Shown: in pieces, positions 44,756-53,899 of the stretch
Position numbering within the stretch: the stretch's first letter is position 1
Layout: each line of letters opens with the position of its first letter
Source of the DNA: Alterinioella nitratireducens
GTDB lineage: Bacteria > Pseudomonadota > Alphaproteobacteria > Rhodobacterales > Rhodobacteraceae
Assembly (NCBI RefSeq): GCF_013155465.1
Contig: NZ_JABJVX010000001.1
Coordinates: 248,001 to 312,000, forward strand
Length of the DNA stretch: 64,000 nucleotides
Direction: 5' to 3'
Made by a program: the position numbers and the translations under genes
The notes under the pieces: model-generated
Database searches by the model: none
Told to the model about the DNA's origin: nothing
The model's input: only the letters and a program-made list of their open reading frames with translations

Positions 44756-44790
44756 AAAACCCGCGCCGGTCACCCCCCGGCGCGGTTTTT
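44756..44790 (+). terminator. Intrinsic terminator after the phasin-like HhH gene
   Basis: AAAACC-GCGCCGG (44756-44769, one bulged C) pairs with CCGGCGCGGTTTT (44777-44789) and ends in TTTTT. This is the best intrinsic terminator inside the nuo locus and implies that nuoF may have its own promoter or rely on read-through. Confidence 0.75.
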
Positions 44791-44883
44791 CACGTCGCTT
44801 GCAGCCGGGCCAGTGGACATTCCCCGCCCGCCTGACCTAAAACCGATCCCGACCGACATGACGTGAAGGCCCGCCCGCCCGCA

Positions 44884-45105
44884 ATGCCCTCCAGCCCCGA
44901 CACCAACGCCCGCAAGGCGCGCATCGCCGCCATCGTGATGGCCGCGACCATGGTTCTGTGGTTGGGGGCGCAATTCCTGGGCGGACAGCTTGGCCTGCCC
45001 GTGCGCTATGTCTTCTTGTTCGACCTTGCGGCAATTGCGGCACTGGTCTGGGCGCTGATTGTGACATATCAGGTCTGGACGGCCCGCCGCCACGAAAGGG
45101 ACTGA
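44884..45105 (+). CDS. DUF5337-like two-helix membrane protein
   Basis: 73 residues: a short basic N terminus (DTNARKARIA), helix 1 (about 14-32, VMAATMVLWLGAQFLG), the conserved turn GLPVRYVFLFDLAA, helix 2 to about 66 and a basic tail. I recognise it as the DUF5337 family of Rhodobacteraceae, seen next to nuoF; the family has no known function. It ends three bases before nuoF. The start is uncertain (GTG at 44863 possible). An accessory role in complex I assembly is inferred from position only. Confidence 0.72.
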   Translation: MPSSPDTNARKARIAAIVMAATMVLWLGAQFLGGQLGLPVRYVFLFDLAAIAALVWALIVTYQVWTARRHERD

Positions 45106-45108
45106 AGG

Positions 45109-46395
45109 ATGCTCCAGGACAAAGACCGGATTTTCACCAATATCTACGGGATGCACGACCGCGACCTGGCCGGGGCCAAGAAACGTGGACATTGGGACGG
45201 CACCAAGGATCTGATCGCGCTTGGCCGCGACAAGATCGTCGAGATCATGAAGGCCAGCGGCCTGCGGGGGCGCGGCGGCGCGGGGTTCCCGACCGGTCTG
45301 AAATGGTCCTTCATGCCCAAGGAAAGCGACGGGCGGCCCGCCTACCTGGTGATCAATGCCGACGAATCGGAACCTGGCACCTGCAAGGACCGGGAGATCA
45401 TGCGCAACGATCCCCACACCCTGATCGAGGGCGCGCTGATCGCCAGCTTCGCGATGAACGCGCATGCCTGCTATATCTACCTGCGCGGCGAATATATCCG
45501 CGAACGCGAGGCACTGCAGGCCGCCGTGGACGAGGCGTATGACGCGGGCCTGCTCGGGCCGAACGCCGCCGGGTCGGGTTGGGATTTCGACCTCTACCTG
45601 CATCACGGGGCAGGGGCCTATATCTGCGGCGAGGAAACCGCGCTGCTGGAAAGCCTGGAAGGCAAGAAGGGGATGCCCCGGATGAAGCCGCCCTTCCCGG
45701 CGGGCGCGGGGCTTTATGGGTGCCCGACCACGGTGAACAATGTCGAGAGCATCGCCGTCGTCCCCACCATCCTGCGTCGTGGCGCGGAATGGTTCGCGGG
45801 CTTCGGTCGGCCCAACAATGCGGGCACCAAGCTCTTTGCGATCTCGGGCCACGTCAACAACCCCTGCGTCGTGGAAGAGGCCATGTCGATCAGTTTCGAG
45901 GAACTGATCGAAAAGCATTGCGGCGGCATTCGCGGCGGCTGGGACAACCTCAAGGCGGTGATCCCCGGCGGCTCCTCGGTGCCTTGCGTGCGCGGCGAGA
46001 ACATGCGCGACGCGATCATGGATTTCGACTACCTGCGCGGCGACCTGCAATCGGGCCTCGGCACGGCGGCGGTGATCGTGATGGATCAGTCGACGGACAT
46101 CATCAAGGCGATCTGGCGGCTGGCGGCCTTCTACAAGCACGAAAGCTGTGGCCAATGCACGCCCTGCCGCGAAGGCACCGGCTGGATGATGCGGGTGATG
46201 GACCGTCTGGTGAAGGGCGACGCGGCGGTCGAGGAAATCGACATGCTGCTGGACGTGACCAAGCAGGTCGAGGGTCACACGATCTGCGCGCTCGGTGACG
46301 CGGCGGCCTGGCCGATCCAGGGCCTGATCCGCAACTTCCGCGACGAGATCGAGGATCGCATCAAGCACAAGCGCGGCCCCATCGCGGCCGAATAG
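45109..46395 (+). CDS. nuoF: NADH-quinone oxidoreductase subunit F
   Basis: 428 residues, the NADH- and FMN-binding 51-kDa subunit. The NADH site is [16 protein letters not shown], the FMN site [16 protein letters not shown], and the [4Fe-4S] N3 ligands are in [15 protein letters not shown] with a final Cys in HTICALGD. Length and motifs are normal. Confidence 0.98.
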   Translation: MLQDKDRIFTNIYGMHDRDLAGAKKRGHWDGTKDLIALGRDKIVEIMKASGLRGRGGAGFPTGLKWSFMPKESDGRPAYLVINADESEPGTCKDREIMRNDPHTLIEGALIASFAMNAHACYIYLRGEYIREREALQAAVDEAYDAGLLGPNAAGSGWDFDLYLHHGAGAYICGEETALLESLEGKKGMPRMKPPFPAGAGLYGCPTTVNNVESIAVVPTILRRGAEWFAGFGRPNNAGTKLFAISGHVNNPCVVEEAMSISFEELIEKHCGGIRGGWDNLKAVIPGGSSVPCVRGENMRDAIMDFDYLRGDLQSGLGTAAVIVMDQSTDIIKAIWRLAAFYKHESCGQCTPCREGTGWMMRVMDRLVKGDAAVEEIDMLLDVTKQVEGHTICALGDAAAWPIQGLIRNFRDEIEDRIKHKRGPIAAE

Positions 46396-46413
46396 GCGCC
46401 GGAATGCAGCGGC

Positions 46414-46465
46414 GAAATTCCTGACAAACCTGTCAGGAAAAGCGGACAAAGCTGTCAGGAATTTC
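46414..46465 (+). promoter_or_regulatory. Mutually exclusive hairpins after nuoF
   Basis: TTCCTGACA (46418-46426) can pair with TGTCAGGAA at 46431-46439 (9-bp stem, AACC loop), or, extended to 13 bp as GAAATTCCTGACA, with TGTCAGGAATTTC at 46453-46465. The two structures exclude each other. CCTGACA-AACC-TGTCAGG is also an 18-bp dyad that a protein could bind. It lies 19 bases after the nuoF stop. Confidence 0.7.
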
Positions 46466-46553
46466 CCGCAGCCCTCGCCGCATCGTGATTTTGCCGGGGG
46501 CGGGACCGGGGCTATGCTGGCCGGGCCCATTCCCGCAAGCAGGAGCCCGCCCG

Positions 46554-46733
46554 ATGTGCTACGGACCCCATGAACATCGCCAGATGATGCAGGATATGGC
46601 GCGCCGCACCGAGGGCCTCCGCGCGCCGAGGGTTTCGCTGGCGGGCGTGCTGGCCGCGCTCGGGCGCTGGCTCGGCGGGCGGCAGGAAGGGGCGCGGGCG
46701 GGGCAGCCCATTCCGGCGAAGGCCCGTCGCTAA
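46554..46733 (+). CDS. Small basic protein, function unknown
   Basis: 59 residues, MCYGPHEHRQMMQDMARRTEG at the start, followed by a short amphipathic helix LAGVLAALGRWLGG and a basic tail ending KARR. GGAG lies about 8 bases before the ATG. The Cys/His-rich start could bind metal, but this is speculative. No family recognised. It is between the nuoF hairpins and a small membrane-protein gene, so it may be part of the nuo transcript. Confidence 0.5.
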   Translation: MCYGPHEHRQMMQDMARRTEGLRAPRVSLAGVLAALGRWLGGRQEGARAGQPIPAKARR

Positions 46734-46914
46734 GCGATTGGTATCATGCCATATCCCGTCACGAGGCCCGATCCGAAAGCGCGCGCTGTTGCAAAACTGA
46801 TCGCCCGACCGTCAGGCAGGCGCCTCATTTCTTGCCCGGTTGGCCCCCACCCGCTATGATACCCGTGAATTGGACAACGCCCCGCGAAAAAGGGGCGAGC
46901 CAACGGAGGCGGCA

Positions 46915-47205
46915 GTGGCAGATCAACCGATGCACAGCAATCGCCCGGTCCTGACCGGGTTCTACCGGGCCTGGATGACGGTGGTGTTCCTGGTCCTGAT
47001 CGGGCTCGGGCTTTGGCTCGGCTATACATGGGGCATCGGCGGCTCGATCCTGGGCGCGGTGATCGGGGCGCTGCTGGCGGGCATGGTGATGATGCTGCTG
47101 AACACGCCCGAAAAGCTGGAAGGCGCGATCTACTCGACGCTTGGCCTGGCCTTGGTGGGCCTGGTGATCTACCTGATCATCGCCTTCTGGGGCGTGCGGA
47201 TATAG
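46915..47205 (+). CDS. Three-helix membrane protein, function unknown
   Basis: 96 residues from GTG, with GGAGG 5 bases upstream. Hydrophobic stretches: about 16-36 (MTVVFLVLIGLGLWLGYTW), 40-60 (glycine-rich ILGAVIGALLAGMVMML) and 74-92. A conserved-looking loop NTPEKLEGAIY separates the last two. It is not a recognised complex I subunit; position in the locus suggests an accessory role. Confidence 0.65.
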   Translation: MADQPMHSNRPVLTGFYRAWMTVVFLVLIGLGLWLGYTWGIGGSILGAVIGALLAGMVMMLLNTPEKLEGAIYSTLGLALVGLVIYLIIAFWGVRI

Positions 47206-47334
47206 GCGGTTTCCTCAGGAAATCGGCGATTTCGGGCCGATGTCGCCGGATGACGGGCGGTTGATATTGAATGACAGGGGGGCGTGCCCCACGTCTCAAG
47301 CCTCGTCGAGCCGATTTTTCGAAAGGACCTGTTC

Positions 47335-47745
47335 ATGATGCTCCGATTGACCCCGCTTCTGGTTGCGGGCCTTCTGGCCGCTGCGCCCACGCAAGCGCAA
47401 GCCGAAGACTGGGACGCGCTGCGCAACGACCCGCAGATCAGCGAGGGCCTGATCATCTTTTCCATCGCGCGGCGTATCCACAAGCGATGCCCCGACATCT
47501 CGGCCCGCCGCATTCGCGCCCTGGGTTTCATCAACAGCCTTGTCGGCATGGCCGAGGACCTCGGCTATTCGCGCAGCGAGATCAGGGCCTTTGTGGATGA
47601 TGATGCGGAACAGGATCTGGTACAGGCAGAGGCCGACGCACGGCTTCTGGCGCGCGGGGCCTCGCCCACCATGATGGAGGGCTATTGCACCGTCGGCCGC
47701 GAGGAGATCGCCGCGGGCTCCGCCATCGGGCAGCTTCTGCGCTGA
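47335..47745 (+). CDS. Exported DUF5333-like protein
   Basis: 136 residues with a signal peptide (about 1-21, ending AQAEDW). The mature helical part has two cysteines (RRIHKRCPDIS and MEGYCTVGREEI), probably a disulfide. I recognise it as DUF5333, found in Rhodobacteraceae in this part of the nuo locus, without a known function. AGGA lies 7-8 bases before the double ATG. A strong terminator follows. Confidence 0.75.
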   Translation: MMLRLTPLLVAGLLAAAPTQAQAEDWDALRNDPQISEGLIIFSIARRIHKRCPDISARRIRALGFINSLVGMAEDLGYSRSEIRAFVDDDAEQDLVQAEADARLLARGASPTMMEGYCTVGREEIAAGSAIGQLLR

Positions 47746-47766
47746 TCGGCACCGCCTGCCGGAAAG

Positions 47767-47803
47767 AAGGCCCGCGCCGGGATGCCCCCCGCGCGGGCCT
47801 TTT
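47767..47803 (+). terminator. Intrinsic terminator after the DUF5333-like gene
   Basis: An 11-bp stem AAGGCCCGCGC (47767-47777) / GCGCGGGCCTT (47791-47801) encloses 13 bases and is followed by TT, making TTTT with the end of the stem. It is 22 bases after the stop. The remaining bases to nuoG (47804-47993) hold nothing else I can name. Confidence 0.7.
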
Positions 47804-47993
47804 CGCGTGTCCGGCGCGGCGAAAAACCACCCCGTCCGGTCACGAAACCCCTCCGTCCCGCGTTGCAAATCCCTCCCGAACGCGGCATTGGGGGGGCCAT
47901 GTGGAATTTCCGCGTGAATCCGGGTGGGCGCTGCGTTAGACAGGGCTGCAAACCATGCCCCTTCCGACGCGCGCGCCCTGCAAAGGTAAAGCC

Positions 47994-50021
47994 ATGACCG
48001 AGCTACGCAAAATCAATATCGACGGCAAAGAGGTCGAGGTCGATCCGGCCATGACCCTGATCCAGGCCTGCGAACAGGCCGGGGTCGAGATCCCGCGCTT
48101 TTGCTATCACGAACGCCTCTCGATTGCGGGCAATTGCCGGATGTGCCTGGTCGAGGTCGTGGGCGGCCCGCCGAAACCGGCGGCAAGCTGTGCCATGCAA
48201 GTGCGCGATCTGCGCCCCGGCAAGGATGGTGAGCCGCCGATGGTCCGGACCAACAGCCCGATGGTCAAGAAGGCCCGCGAAGGCGTGATGGAATTCCTGC
48301 TGATCAATCACCCGCTGGATTGCCCGATCTGCGACCAGGGCGGCGAATGTGACCTGCAGGACCAGGCGATGGCCTATGGCGTCGATTTCAGCCGCTACCG
48401 CGAGCCCAAGCGCGCCTCGGAAGACCTGGAACTCGGGCCGCTTGTCGATACCCAGATGACGCGCTGCATCTCGTGTACCCGCTGCGTGCGCTTCACCTCC
48501 GAGGTGGCGGGCGTCATGGTGATGGGCCAGACCGGCCGCGGCGAGGATGCCGAGATCACCACCTATCTGGGGGCGATGATCGATTCGAACCTGCAAGGCA
48601 ATATCATCGACCTCTGCCCGGTGGGGGCGCTGACGTCCAAGCCCTACGCCTTCACCGCGCGTCCCTGGGAGCTGTCCAAGACCGAGACCATCGACGTGAT
48701 GGATGCGCTTGGCAGCAATATCCGTGTCGATACCAAGGGGCGCGAAGTCATGCGCATCCTGCCGCGCAACCATGACGGCGTGAACGAGGAATGGATCAGC
48801 GACAAGACCCGCTTTGTCTGGGACGGGCTGCGCAAGCAGCGGCTGGATAAACCCTACATCCGCGAGAATGGGCGTCTGCGCCCCGCGACCTGGCCCGAGG
48901 CTTTGGCCAAGGCGGCGGACGCGATGAAGGGGGCTGGCAAACTGGCCGGTCTGGTCGGCGACCTGGCCCCGGTCGAGGCCGCTTATGCACTGAAAACGCT
49001 GGTTGAATCGCAAGGCGGCTCGGTCGAATGCCGTACCGATGGCGCGCGCCTTCCCGCCGGCAACCGCGCCGCCTATGTCGGGACCACCACGGTGGAGGAC
49101 ATCGACGATGCCGAGATGATCCTGCTCATCGGCACCAACCCCCGCGTTGAGGCGCCGGTGCTGAACGCGCGCATCCGCAAGGCCTGGATCGCGGGCGCCG
49201 AGGTCGCGCTGATCGGCGAGGCCGCCGACCTGACCTATGACTACTACCATGCCGGGACGGGCCGTCAGGCGCTCTTGGACATGATCGCGGACGGTGTCTC
49301 GGAGGAAACCCGCGACGAGAAGAAGACCATCGTGATCGTGGGGCAGGGTGCCCTGCGCGAGGCCGATGGCGAGGCCGTGCTGGCACAGGCGCAGAAGATG
49401 GCCGAGATCTCGGGCTCGGGCCTTCTGGTGCTGCACAGTGCGGCGGGCCGGGTCGGCGCGATGGACGTGGGGGCCGTGACCGAGGGCGGCATGGAGGCCG
49501 CGATTGACGGCGCGGACGTGATCTACAATCTCGGCGCCGATGAGGTCGAGATCGACGCAGGCGCGTTCGTCATCTACCAGGGCAGCCATGGCGACCGGGG
49601 CGCGCACCGCGCCGACGTGATCCTGCCGGGGGCCGCCTATACCGAGGAACAGGGGCTGTTCGTCAACACCGAGGGCCGCCCGCAACTTGCCCTGCGCGCG
49701 GGCTTCGCGCCCGGTGAGGCCAAGGAAAACTGGGCTATCCTGCGCGCGCTCTCGGCTGAAATGGGGCCCACGCTGCCCTTCGACAGCCTGGCGCAGTTGC
49801 GGACCGCACTGGTCGAGGCGGTGCCGCATCTGGGCCGTATCGACGAGGTTCCGGAAAACGAGGGTGATGCGCTGGAGCTTCGCACACCCGGCAATGCCGA
49901 TTTCGTGCCCGCGATCGGCGATTTCTACCTGACCAACCCGATTGCGCGCGCCTCCAGCCTGATGGCGGAGCTGTCGGCAGGGGCCAAGGCGCGGGCCGAG
50001 ACGGTCCTGGCGGCGGAGTAA
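47994..50021 (+). CDS. nuoG: NADH-quinone oxidoreductase subunit G
   Basis: 675 residues, the 75-kDa subunit. N-terminal [2Fe-2S] ligands lie in [15 protein letters not shown]; His/Cys ligands of N5 near [19 protein letters not shown]4 ligands in [10 protein letters not shown] with a later Cys in [10 protein letters not shown]. The C-terminal molybdopterin-oxidoreductase-like domain is degenerate, as usual. ATG at 47994 has AAAGG 8 bases upstream and matches the family N terminus. Confidence 0.98.
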   Translation: MTELRKINIDGKEVEVDPAMTLIQACEQAGVEIPRFCYHERLSIAGNCRMCLVEVVGGPPKPAASCAMQVRDLRPGKDGEPPMVRTNSPMVKKAREGVMEFLLINHPLDCPICDQGGECDLQDQAMAYGVDFSRYREPKRASEDLELGPLVDTQMTRCISCTRCVRFTSEVAGVMVMGQTGRGEDAEITTYLGAMIDSNLQGNIIDLCPVGALTSKPYAFTARPWELSKTETIDVMDALGSNIRVDTKGREVMRILPRNHDGVNEEWISDKTRFVWDGLRKQRLDKPYIRENGRLRPATWPEALAKAADAMKGAGKLAGLVGDLAPVEAAYALKTLVESQGGSVECRTDGARLPAGNRAAYVGTTTVEDIDDAEMILLIGTNPRVEAPVLNARIRKAWIAGAEVALIGEAADLTYDYYHAGTGRQALLDMIADGVSEETRDEKKTIVIVGQGALREADGEAVLAQAQKMAEISGSGLLVLHSAAGRVGAMDVGAVTEGGMEAAIDGADVIYNLGADEVEIDAGAFVIYQGSHGDRGAHRADVILPGAAYTEEQGLFVNTEGRPQLALRAGFAPGEAKENWAILRALSAEMGPTLPFDSLAQLRTALVEAVPHLGRIDEVPENEGDALELRTPGNADFVPAIGDFYLTNPIARASSLMAELSAGAKARAETVLAAE

Positions 50022-50027
50022 CCGGCG

Positions 50028-50471
50028 ATGATGCCGGGGATCAAAATCGCGGCGTTCGGGGGCGCGTTGGCGGTGCTGGCCGCCTGCGCGCCCGGCGCGC
50101 GGCAGGCCGAACCCCCCGAGGCCCCCGAGGCCCCGGAGACCAGCCGCGACATCCCCGTGGAATTGTTCGAGTTCATGGGCGTGCAGACGCGCCTGCTGGA
50201 TGACGATCTGGTCAATTTCCACGTCACGATGCGCGGCGCGCGCAACCGCGAGGATGTGGCGCTCTATGCCGAATGCGCCGCCGCGCAATATGCGGTGATC
50301 CGGGGCTACGGCTTTGCGCGACATGTGCGCACAAATGTGGATGAAGAGTCTGGCCTTTGGCGGGCAGATGCGGTTTACACCGTGTCACCGGCGCTCCCGC
50401 GGGGGGTGCAGACGATCGACGCCGAAGTGGTGGTCGCGGACTGTGCCGAGCAAGGCATACCGACGGTGTGA
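50028..50471 (+). CDS. Small lipoprotein, function unknown
   Basis: 147 residues with a lipoprotein signal: lipobox LAAC with the lipidated Cys at residue 20. A Pro/Glu-rich spacer (AEPPEAPEAPE) leads to a compact domain that contains two cysteines (YAECAAAQYAVIRGYGF and VVADCAEQG). Pattern is common in Rhodobacteraceae between nuoG and nuoH. Six bases separate it from each Nuo neighbour, so it is expressed with complex I; attached to a membrane facing the periplasm. Confidence 0.75.
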   Translation: MMPGIKIAAFGGALAVLAACAPGARQAEPPEAPEAPETSRDIPVELFEFMGVQTRLLDDDLVNFHVTMRGARNREDVALYAECAAAQYAVIRGYGFARHVRTNVDEESGLWRADAVYTVSPALPRGVQTIDAEVVVADCAEQGIPTV

Positions 50472-50477
50472 GGGACT

Positions 50478-51518
50478 ATGGTTGAATTCTTTACGACAAC
50501 GGGTTTGGGCATCACCCTGCTGACCGTGGGGCAGATCCTGCTTCTGGTGGTGCCGCTTCTGGTGGCGCTGGCCTTCCTGATGTATGCCGACCGCAAGATC
50601 TGGGCCGCCGTGCAGATGCGCAGGGGGCCCAATATCGTGGGTGCCTTCGGCCTGCTGCAAAGCTTTGCCGATTTCCTGAAATACATCCTGAAAGAGGTCG
50701 TGTTCCCCGCAGGCGCCGACCGTGCCGTGTTCCTGCTGGCCCCGATGGTCAGCCTGGTGATGGCGCTGATTGCCTGGGCCGTGATCCCCTTCGATGACGG
50801 CTGGGTGCTGGCCGATCTCAACGTCGCGGTCCTCTATGTCATGGCGATCTCGTCGCTGGAGGTCTATGGCGTGATCATGGGCGGATGGGCCTCGAACTCG
50901 AAATACCCGTTCCTGGGGTCGTTGCGCTCGGCGGCGCAGATGATCTCCTACGAGGTGTCCCTGGGCCTCATCGTCATTGGCATCGTCATCTCGACCGGAT
51001 CGCTGAATTTCGGGGCCATCGTCGCCGCGCAGGATGGCAATCTGGGCCTGCTCAACTGGTACTGGCTGCCGCATTTCCCGATGCTGATCCTGTTCTTCAT
51101 CTCGGCGCTGGCGGAAACCAACCGCCCGCCCTTCGACCTGCCCGAGGCGGAATCGGAACTGGTCGCGGGCTACCAGGTGGAATATTCCTCGACGCCCTTC
51201 CTTCTCTTCATGATCGGCGAACTTGTGGCCGTGGTGCTGATGTGCGCGCTGGTTGCGCTCCTGTTCTTCGGCGGCTGGCTCAGCCCCATCCCCGGCCTGC
51301 CCGATGGCATCTGGTGGATGTCGATCAAGATTCTGCTGGTCTTCTTCGTCTTCTCGATGGTCAAGGCGATCACCCCGCGCTACCGCTATGACCAACTGAT
51401 GCGGATCGGCTGGAAAGTGTTCCTGCCGCTTTCCCTGGGTTGGGTCGTGCTGGTCAGCTTCGCGGCGAAATTCGAATTGTTCGGCGGCGCCTATGCCCGC
51501 TGGATGGTAGGGGGCTGA
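50478..51518 (+). CDS. nuoH: NADH-quinone oxidoreductase subunit H
   Basis: 346 residues, about eight membrane helices, connecting the quinone chamber to the membrane arm. Signatures: [20 protein letters not shown] near the start, and [20 protein letters not shown] with the charged residues lining the E channel. Normal length. Confidence 0.98.
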   Translation: MVEFFTTTGLGITLLTVGQILLLVVPLLVALAFLMYADRKIWAAVQMRRGPNIVGAFGLLQSFADFLKYILKEVVFPAGADRAVFLLAPMVSLVMALIAWAVIPFDDGWVLADLNVAVLYVMAISSLEVYGVIMGGWASNSKYPFLGSLRSAAQMISYEVSLGLIVIGIVISTGSLNFGAIVAAQDGNLGLLNWYWLPHFPMLILFFISALAETNRPPFDLPEAESELVAGYQVEYSSTPFLLFMIGELVAVVLMCALVALLFFGGWLSPIPGLPDGIWWMSIKILLVFFVFSMVKAITPRYRYDQLMRIGWKVFLPLSLGWVVLVSFAAKFELFGGAYARWMVGG

Positions 51519-51521
51519 GGG

Positions 51522-51764
51522 ATGACGCTTAGCGGCACTACATTTTATTCCTACAGTAATGACGGAATTGATTTGACCATATGGGTCCGAGAGGGTGGAT
51601 TTTTTCTCGCAGAACAGAATGAAACACTTGGTCACTATCCAACAGTAGAAGAAGCGGTTGGGGCTGCTGTATCTACTAAGAAATTCGAGGGGTTTGCCGC
51701 TGAAGCTACCGAGCGCTTGGCTGATCTCGCCAGTTGGGAGCCTGGATTTCAGGTGAACGGATAG
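51522..51764 (+). CDS. AT-rich orphan protein inside the nuo operon
   Basis: 80 residues, no family recognised. Small soluble alpha/beta protein: strands [17 protein letters not shown], then [23 protein letters not shown] and a helical C terminus. Its DNA is about 48 percent G+C by hand count over 51541-51764, against about two thirds in nuoH, and its codons end in A or T far more often than those of its neighbours. This suggests recent transfer. It lies 3 bases after nuoH, 14 before the nuoI start. Confidence 0.7.
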   Translation: MTLSGTTFYSYSNDGIDLTIWVREGGFFLAEQNETLGHYPTVEEAVGAAVSTKKFEGFAAEATERLADLASWEPGFQVNG

Positions 51765-51778
51765 GTGGAGGAAATCAG

Positions 51779-52273
51779 ATGACCCAGATCGACTATACCC
51801 GCGCCGCGAAATACTTCGTGCTTTGGGATTTCATCGTCGGCTTCAAGCTTGGGCTGAAATATTTCTTCTCGCCCAAGGCGACGTTGAACTACCCGCATGA
51901 GAAGGGGCCGCTTTCACCCCGTTTCCGCGGCGAACACGCGCTGCGGCGTTACCCCAATGGCGAGGAACGCTGCATCGCCTGCAAGCTGTGCGAGGCGATC
52001 TGCCCGGCGCAGGCCATCACCATCGACGCCGAACCGCGCGAGGATGGTAGCCGCCGGACCACGCGATACGACATCGACATGACCAAGTGCATCTATTGCG
52101 GCTTCTGCCAGGAGGCCTGCCCGGTCGATGCCATCGTCGAAGGCCCGAATTTCGAGTTTGCGACCGAAACGCGCGAGGAGTTGTTCTACGACAAGGCCAA
52201 GCTTCTGGAAAACGGCGAGCGGTGGGAAGCCGAGATCGCCCGCAACCTGGAAATGGACGCGCCCTACAGATGA
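51779..52273 (+). CDS. nuoI: NADH-quinone oxidoreductase subunit I
   Basis: 164 residues with two [4Fe-4S] ferredoxin motifs, [12 protein letters not shown] and [12 protein letters not shown], carrying clusters N6a and N6b. GGAGG lies 7 bases before the ATG, preserved despite the insertion of the AT-rich orphan just upstream. The stop overlaps the start of the coiled-coil gene (ATGA). Confidence 0.98.
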   Translation: MTQIDYTRAAKYFVLWDFIVGFKLGLKYFFSPKATLNYPHEKGPLSPRFRGEHALRRYPNGEERCIACKLCEAICPAQAITIDAEPREDGSRRTTRYDIDMTKCIYCGFCQEACPVDAIVEGPNFEFATETREELFYDKAKLLENGERWEAEIARNLEMDAPYR

Positions 52274-52476
52274 GTGAGAATGTGGATAACCTGATCCTGA
52301 CCCAATCGCGGGAAATGCGCGAGGAGAACGCAACCTTCCGTAAAGAGGTTCGCAAGGAGCTGTCCGATCTGCGCAACTTGATCGGCGGGCAAGGGGTCTT
52401 GCTGACCTCCATTGCGGGATACATCCATCAGGTGGAAGAGCGCGTGGAGTCGCTGGAAGGGACAGACCCGACATGA
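52270..52476 (+). CDS. Small coiled-coil protein
   Basis: 68 residues, almost entirely helical, with heptad spacing ([18 protein letters not shown], then LSDLRNLIG and a C-terminal [12 protein letters not shown]). It starts in the nuoI stop (ATGA) and ends in the start of the next gene (ATGA), so it is translationally coupled at both ends, which supports a real gene despite its size. Function unknown; could be an oligomerising factor. Confidence 0.65.
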   Translation: MSENVDNLILTQSREMREENATFRKEVRKELSDLRNLIGGQGVLLTSIAGYIHQVEERVESLEGTDPT

Positions 52477-52886
52477 CCGACACCCCGCAAAACCCCTTCG
52501 AGGCGCTGTTCAAGCAGACGCAGGACATGGCCAAGGACATGGCCAAGGCGATGAACCCCGCGCTGGCCAGCTTCACCCCCGACGGGTTCGAGAAGATGTG
52601 GCCCACCATCCCCGCCGAGATGATGGAGATGATGATGGGCAAGCAGTTCAACCCGGAAGGTTTGGACTCGAAAACCCGTCTGCTGCTGACGCTTCAGGGC
52701 CTGACCATCCAGGGCGCCCATGCCGAGCCGCAGATCCGCCTGACCGTGCGCCACGCGCTGGAGGCCGGGGCCACCAAGCAGGAGATCGCGGATACCATCG
52801 CGCAGGCGGCCATGTTCGGCGGCGTGCCCGCGATGACCAAGGCGATGGACCTGGCCCGCCAGACCATCGACGGAAACGAGGAATAG
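52473..52886 (+). CDS. Carboxymuconolactone-decarboxylase fold (AhpD-like) protein without catalytic cysteines
   Basis: 137 residues. The C-terminal half ([20 protein letters not shown], then [33 protein letters not shown]) is the CMD fold. Redox-active family members have CxxC and a His; here there is no cysteine at all, so a peroxidase role is excluded. The N terminus is a helix with repeated MAKDMAKAM and a Met-rich AEMMEMMM stretch. Located between nuoI and nuoJ; function unknown. Confidence 0.82.
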   Translation: MTDTPQNPFEALFKQTQDMAKDMAKAMNPALASFTPDGFEKMWPTIPAEMMEMMMGKQFNPEGLDSKTRLLLTLQGLTIQGAHAEPQIRLTVRHALEAGATKQEIADTIAQAAMFGGVPAMTKAMDLARQTIDGNEE

Positions 52887-52890
52887 ACCC

Positions 52891-53505
52891 ATGGGCGTTG
52901 TCGATTTCACCTTCTACCTGTTTTCGCTCACCACCGTCCTGGCGGGCCTCTTCGTCGTCGTGGCGCGCAACCCGGTGCATTCGGTGCTGTGGCTGATCCT
53001 GGCCTTCCTCAGCACGGCCGGCCTGTTCGTGCTGATCGGGGCGGAATTCGTCGCCATGCTGCTGATCATCGTCTATGTCGGCGCGGTGGCGGTCCTGTTC
53101 CTCTTCGTCGTCATGATGCTGGACGTGGATTTCGCCGAGTTGAAGGCCGAGATGGCGAAATACGTGCCGCTGGCGGGGCTGATCGGCGTGGTGATCCTGA
53201 TCCAGCTGTCGATGGCCTTCGGGTCGTGGCAGTTCTCGGAAGGGTTCGACGGACGCCTCGGCAACCCGACGCCCGCGCTGTCCGAGATGCACAATACCGA
53301 GGCGCTCGGCGCGATCCTCTATGACCGCTACTTCCTGCTGTTCCAGCTTGCCGGGCTGATCCTGCTGGTCGCCATGATCGGCGCGATTGTCCTGACCCTG
53401 CGCCACCGCACCGACATCAAGCGCCAGAACGTGCTGGCCCAGATGTATCGCGACCCAGCCAAGGCGATGGAGTTGAAGGACGTGAAACCGGGGCAGGGTC
53501 TGTAA
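52891..53505 (+). CDS. nuoJ: NADH-quinone oxidoreductase subunit J
   Basis: 204 residues, five membrane helices. Features: [20 protein letters not shown] and [21 protein letters not shown], the pi-bulge helix with the conserved Tyr/Gly. Typical length for alphaproteobacteria. Confidence 0.97.
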   Translation: MGVVDFTFYLFSLTTVLAGLFVVVARNPVHSVLWLILAFLSTAGLFVLIGAEFVAMLLIIVYVGAVAVLFLFVVMMLDVDFAELKAEMAKYVPLAGLIGVVILIQLSMAFGSWQFSEGFDGRLGNPTPALSEMHNTEALGAILYDRYFLLFQLAGLILLVAMIGAIVLTLRHRTDIKRQNVLAQMYRDPAKAMELKDVKPGQGL

Positions 53506-53524
53506 CGCCCGCCCGCACAGATAT

Positions 53525-53546
53525 TCGAGGGCCCGCGCGCCCTCGA
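53525..53546 (+). terminator. Strong hairpin between nuoJ and nuoK
   Basis: TCGAGGGC (53525-53532) pairs with GCCCTCGA (53539-53546) around CCGCGC, an 8-bp perfect stem. No T run follows, so it is more likely an mRNA-stability or partial-attenuation element within the operon than a terminator. Confidence 0.5.
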
Positions 53547-53586
53547 CGACGAATGAATGGGGACGAGAAAACCCCGGAGGGACGAG

Positions 53587-53895
53587 ATGAGTATCGCACT
53601 TGAACATTACCTGACGGTGGCCGCCGCGCTGTTCGTCATCGGGATTTTCGGGATCTTCCTGAACCGCAAGAACGTCATCATCATCCTGATGTCGGTCGAG
53701 CTGATGCTCTTGGCGGTCAATATCAACCTCGTCGCCTTCTCCGCCTATCTGGGCGATCTGACGGGGCAGGTCTTCACCCTCTTCGTCCTTACCGTCGCCG
53801 CCGCCGAGGCCGCCATCGGCCTGGCCATCCTGGTCTGCTTCTTCCGCAACCGCGGCACCATCGCGGTCGAAGATGTCAACGTGATGAAGGGCTGA
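53587..53895 (+). CDS. nuoK: NADH-quinone oxidoreductase subunit K
   Basis: 102 residues, three membrane helices, with the two buried glutamates in [14 protein letters not shown] and [17 protein letters not shown] lies just upstream of ATG 53587; an in-frame start at 53557 would add a basic stretch not found in the family. Confidence 0.97.
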   Translation: MSIALEHYLTVAAALFVIGIFGIFLNRKNVIIILMSVELMLLAVNINLVAFSAYLGDLTGQVFTLFVLTVAAAEAAIGLAILVCFFRNRGTIAVEDVNVMKG

Positions 53896-53899
53896 GACC

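Noticed and set aside
46740-46863. GGTATCAT (46740) and ATGATACC (46856) as a long-range inverted repeat or attachment site
   Set aside because: Eight bases over 120 are expected by chance and no mobile element lies between.
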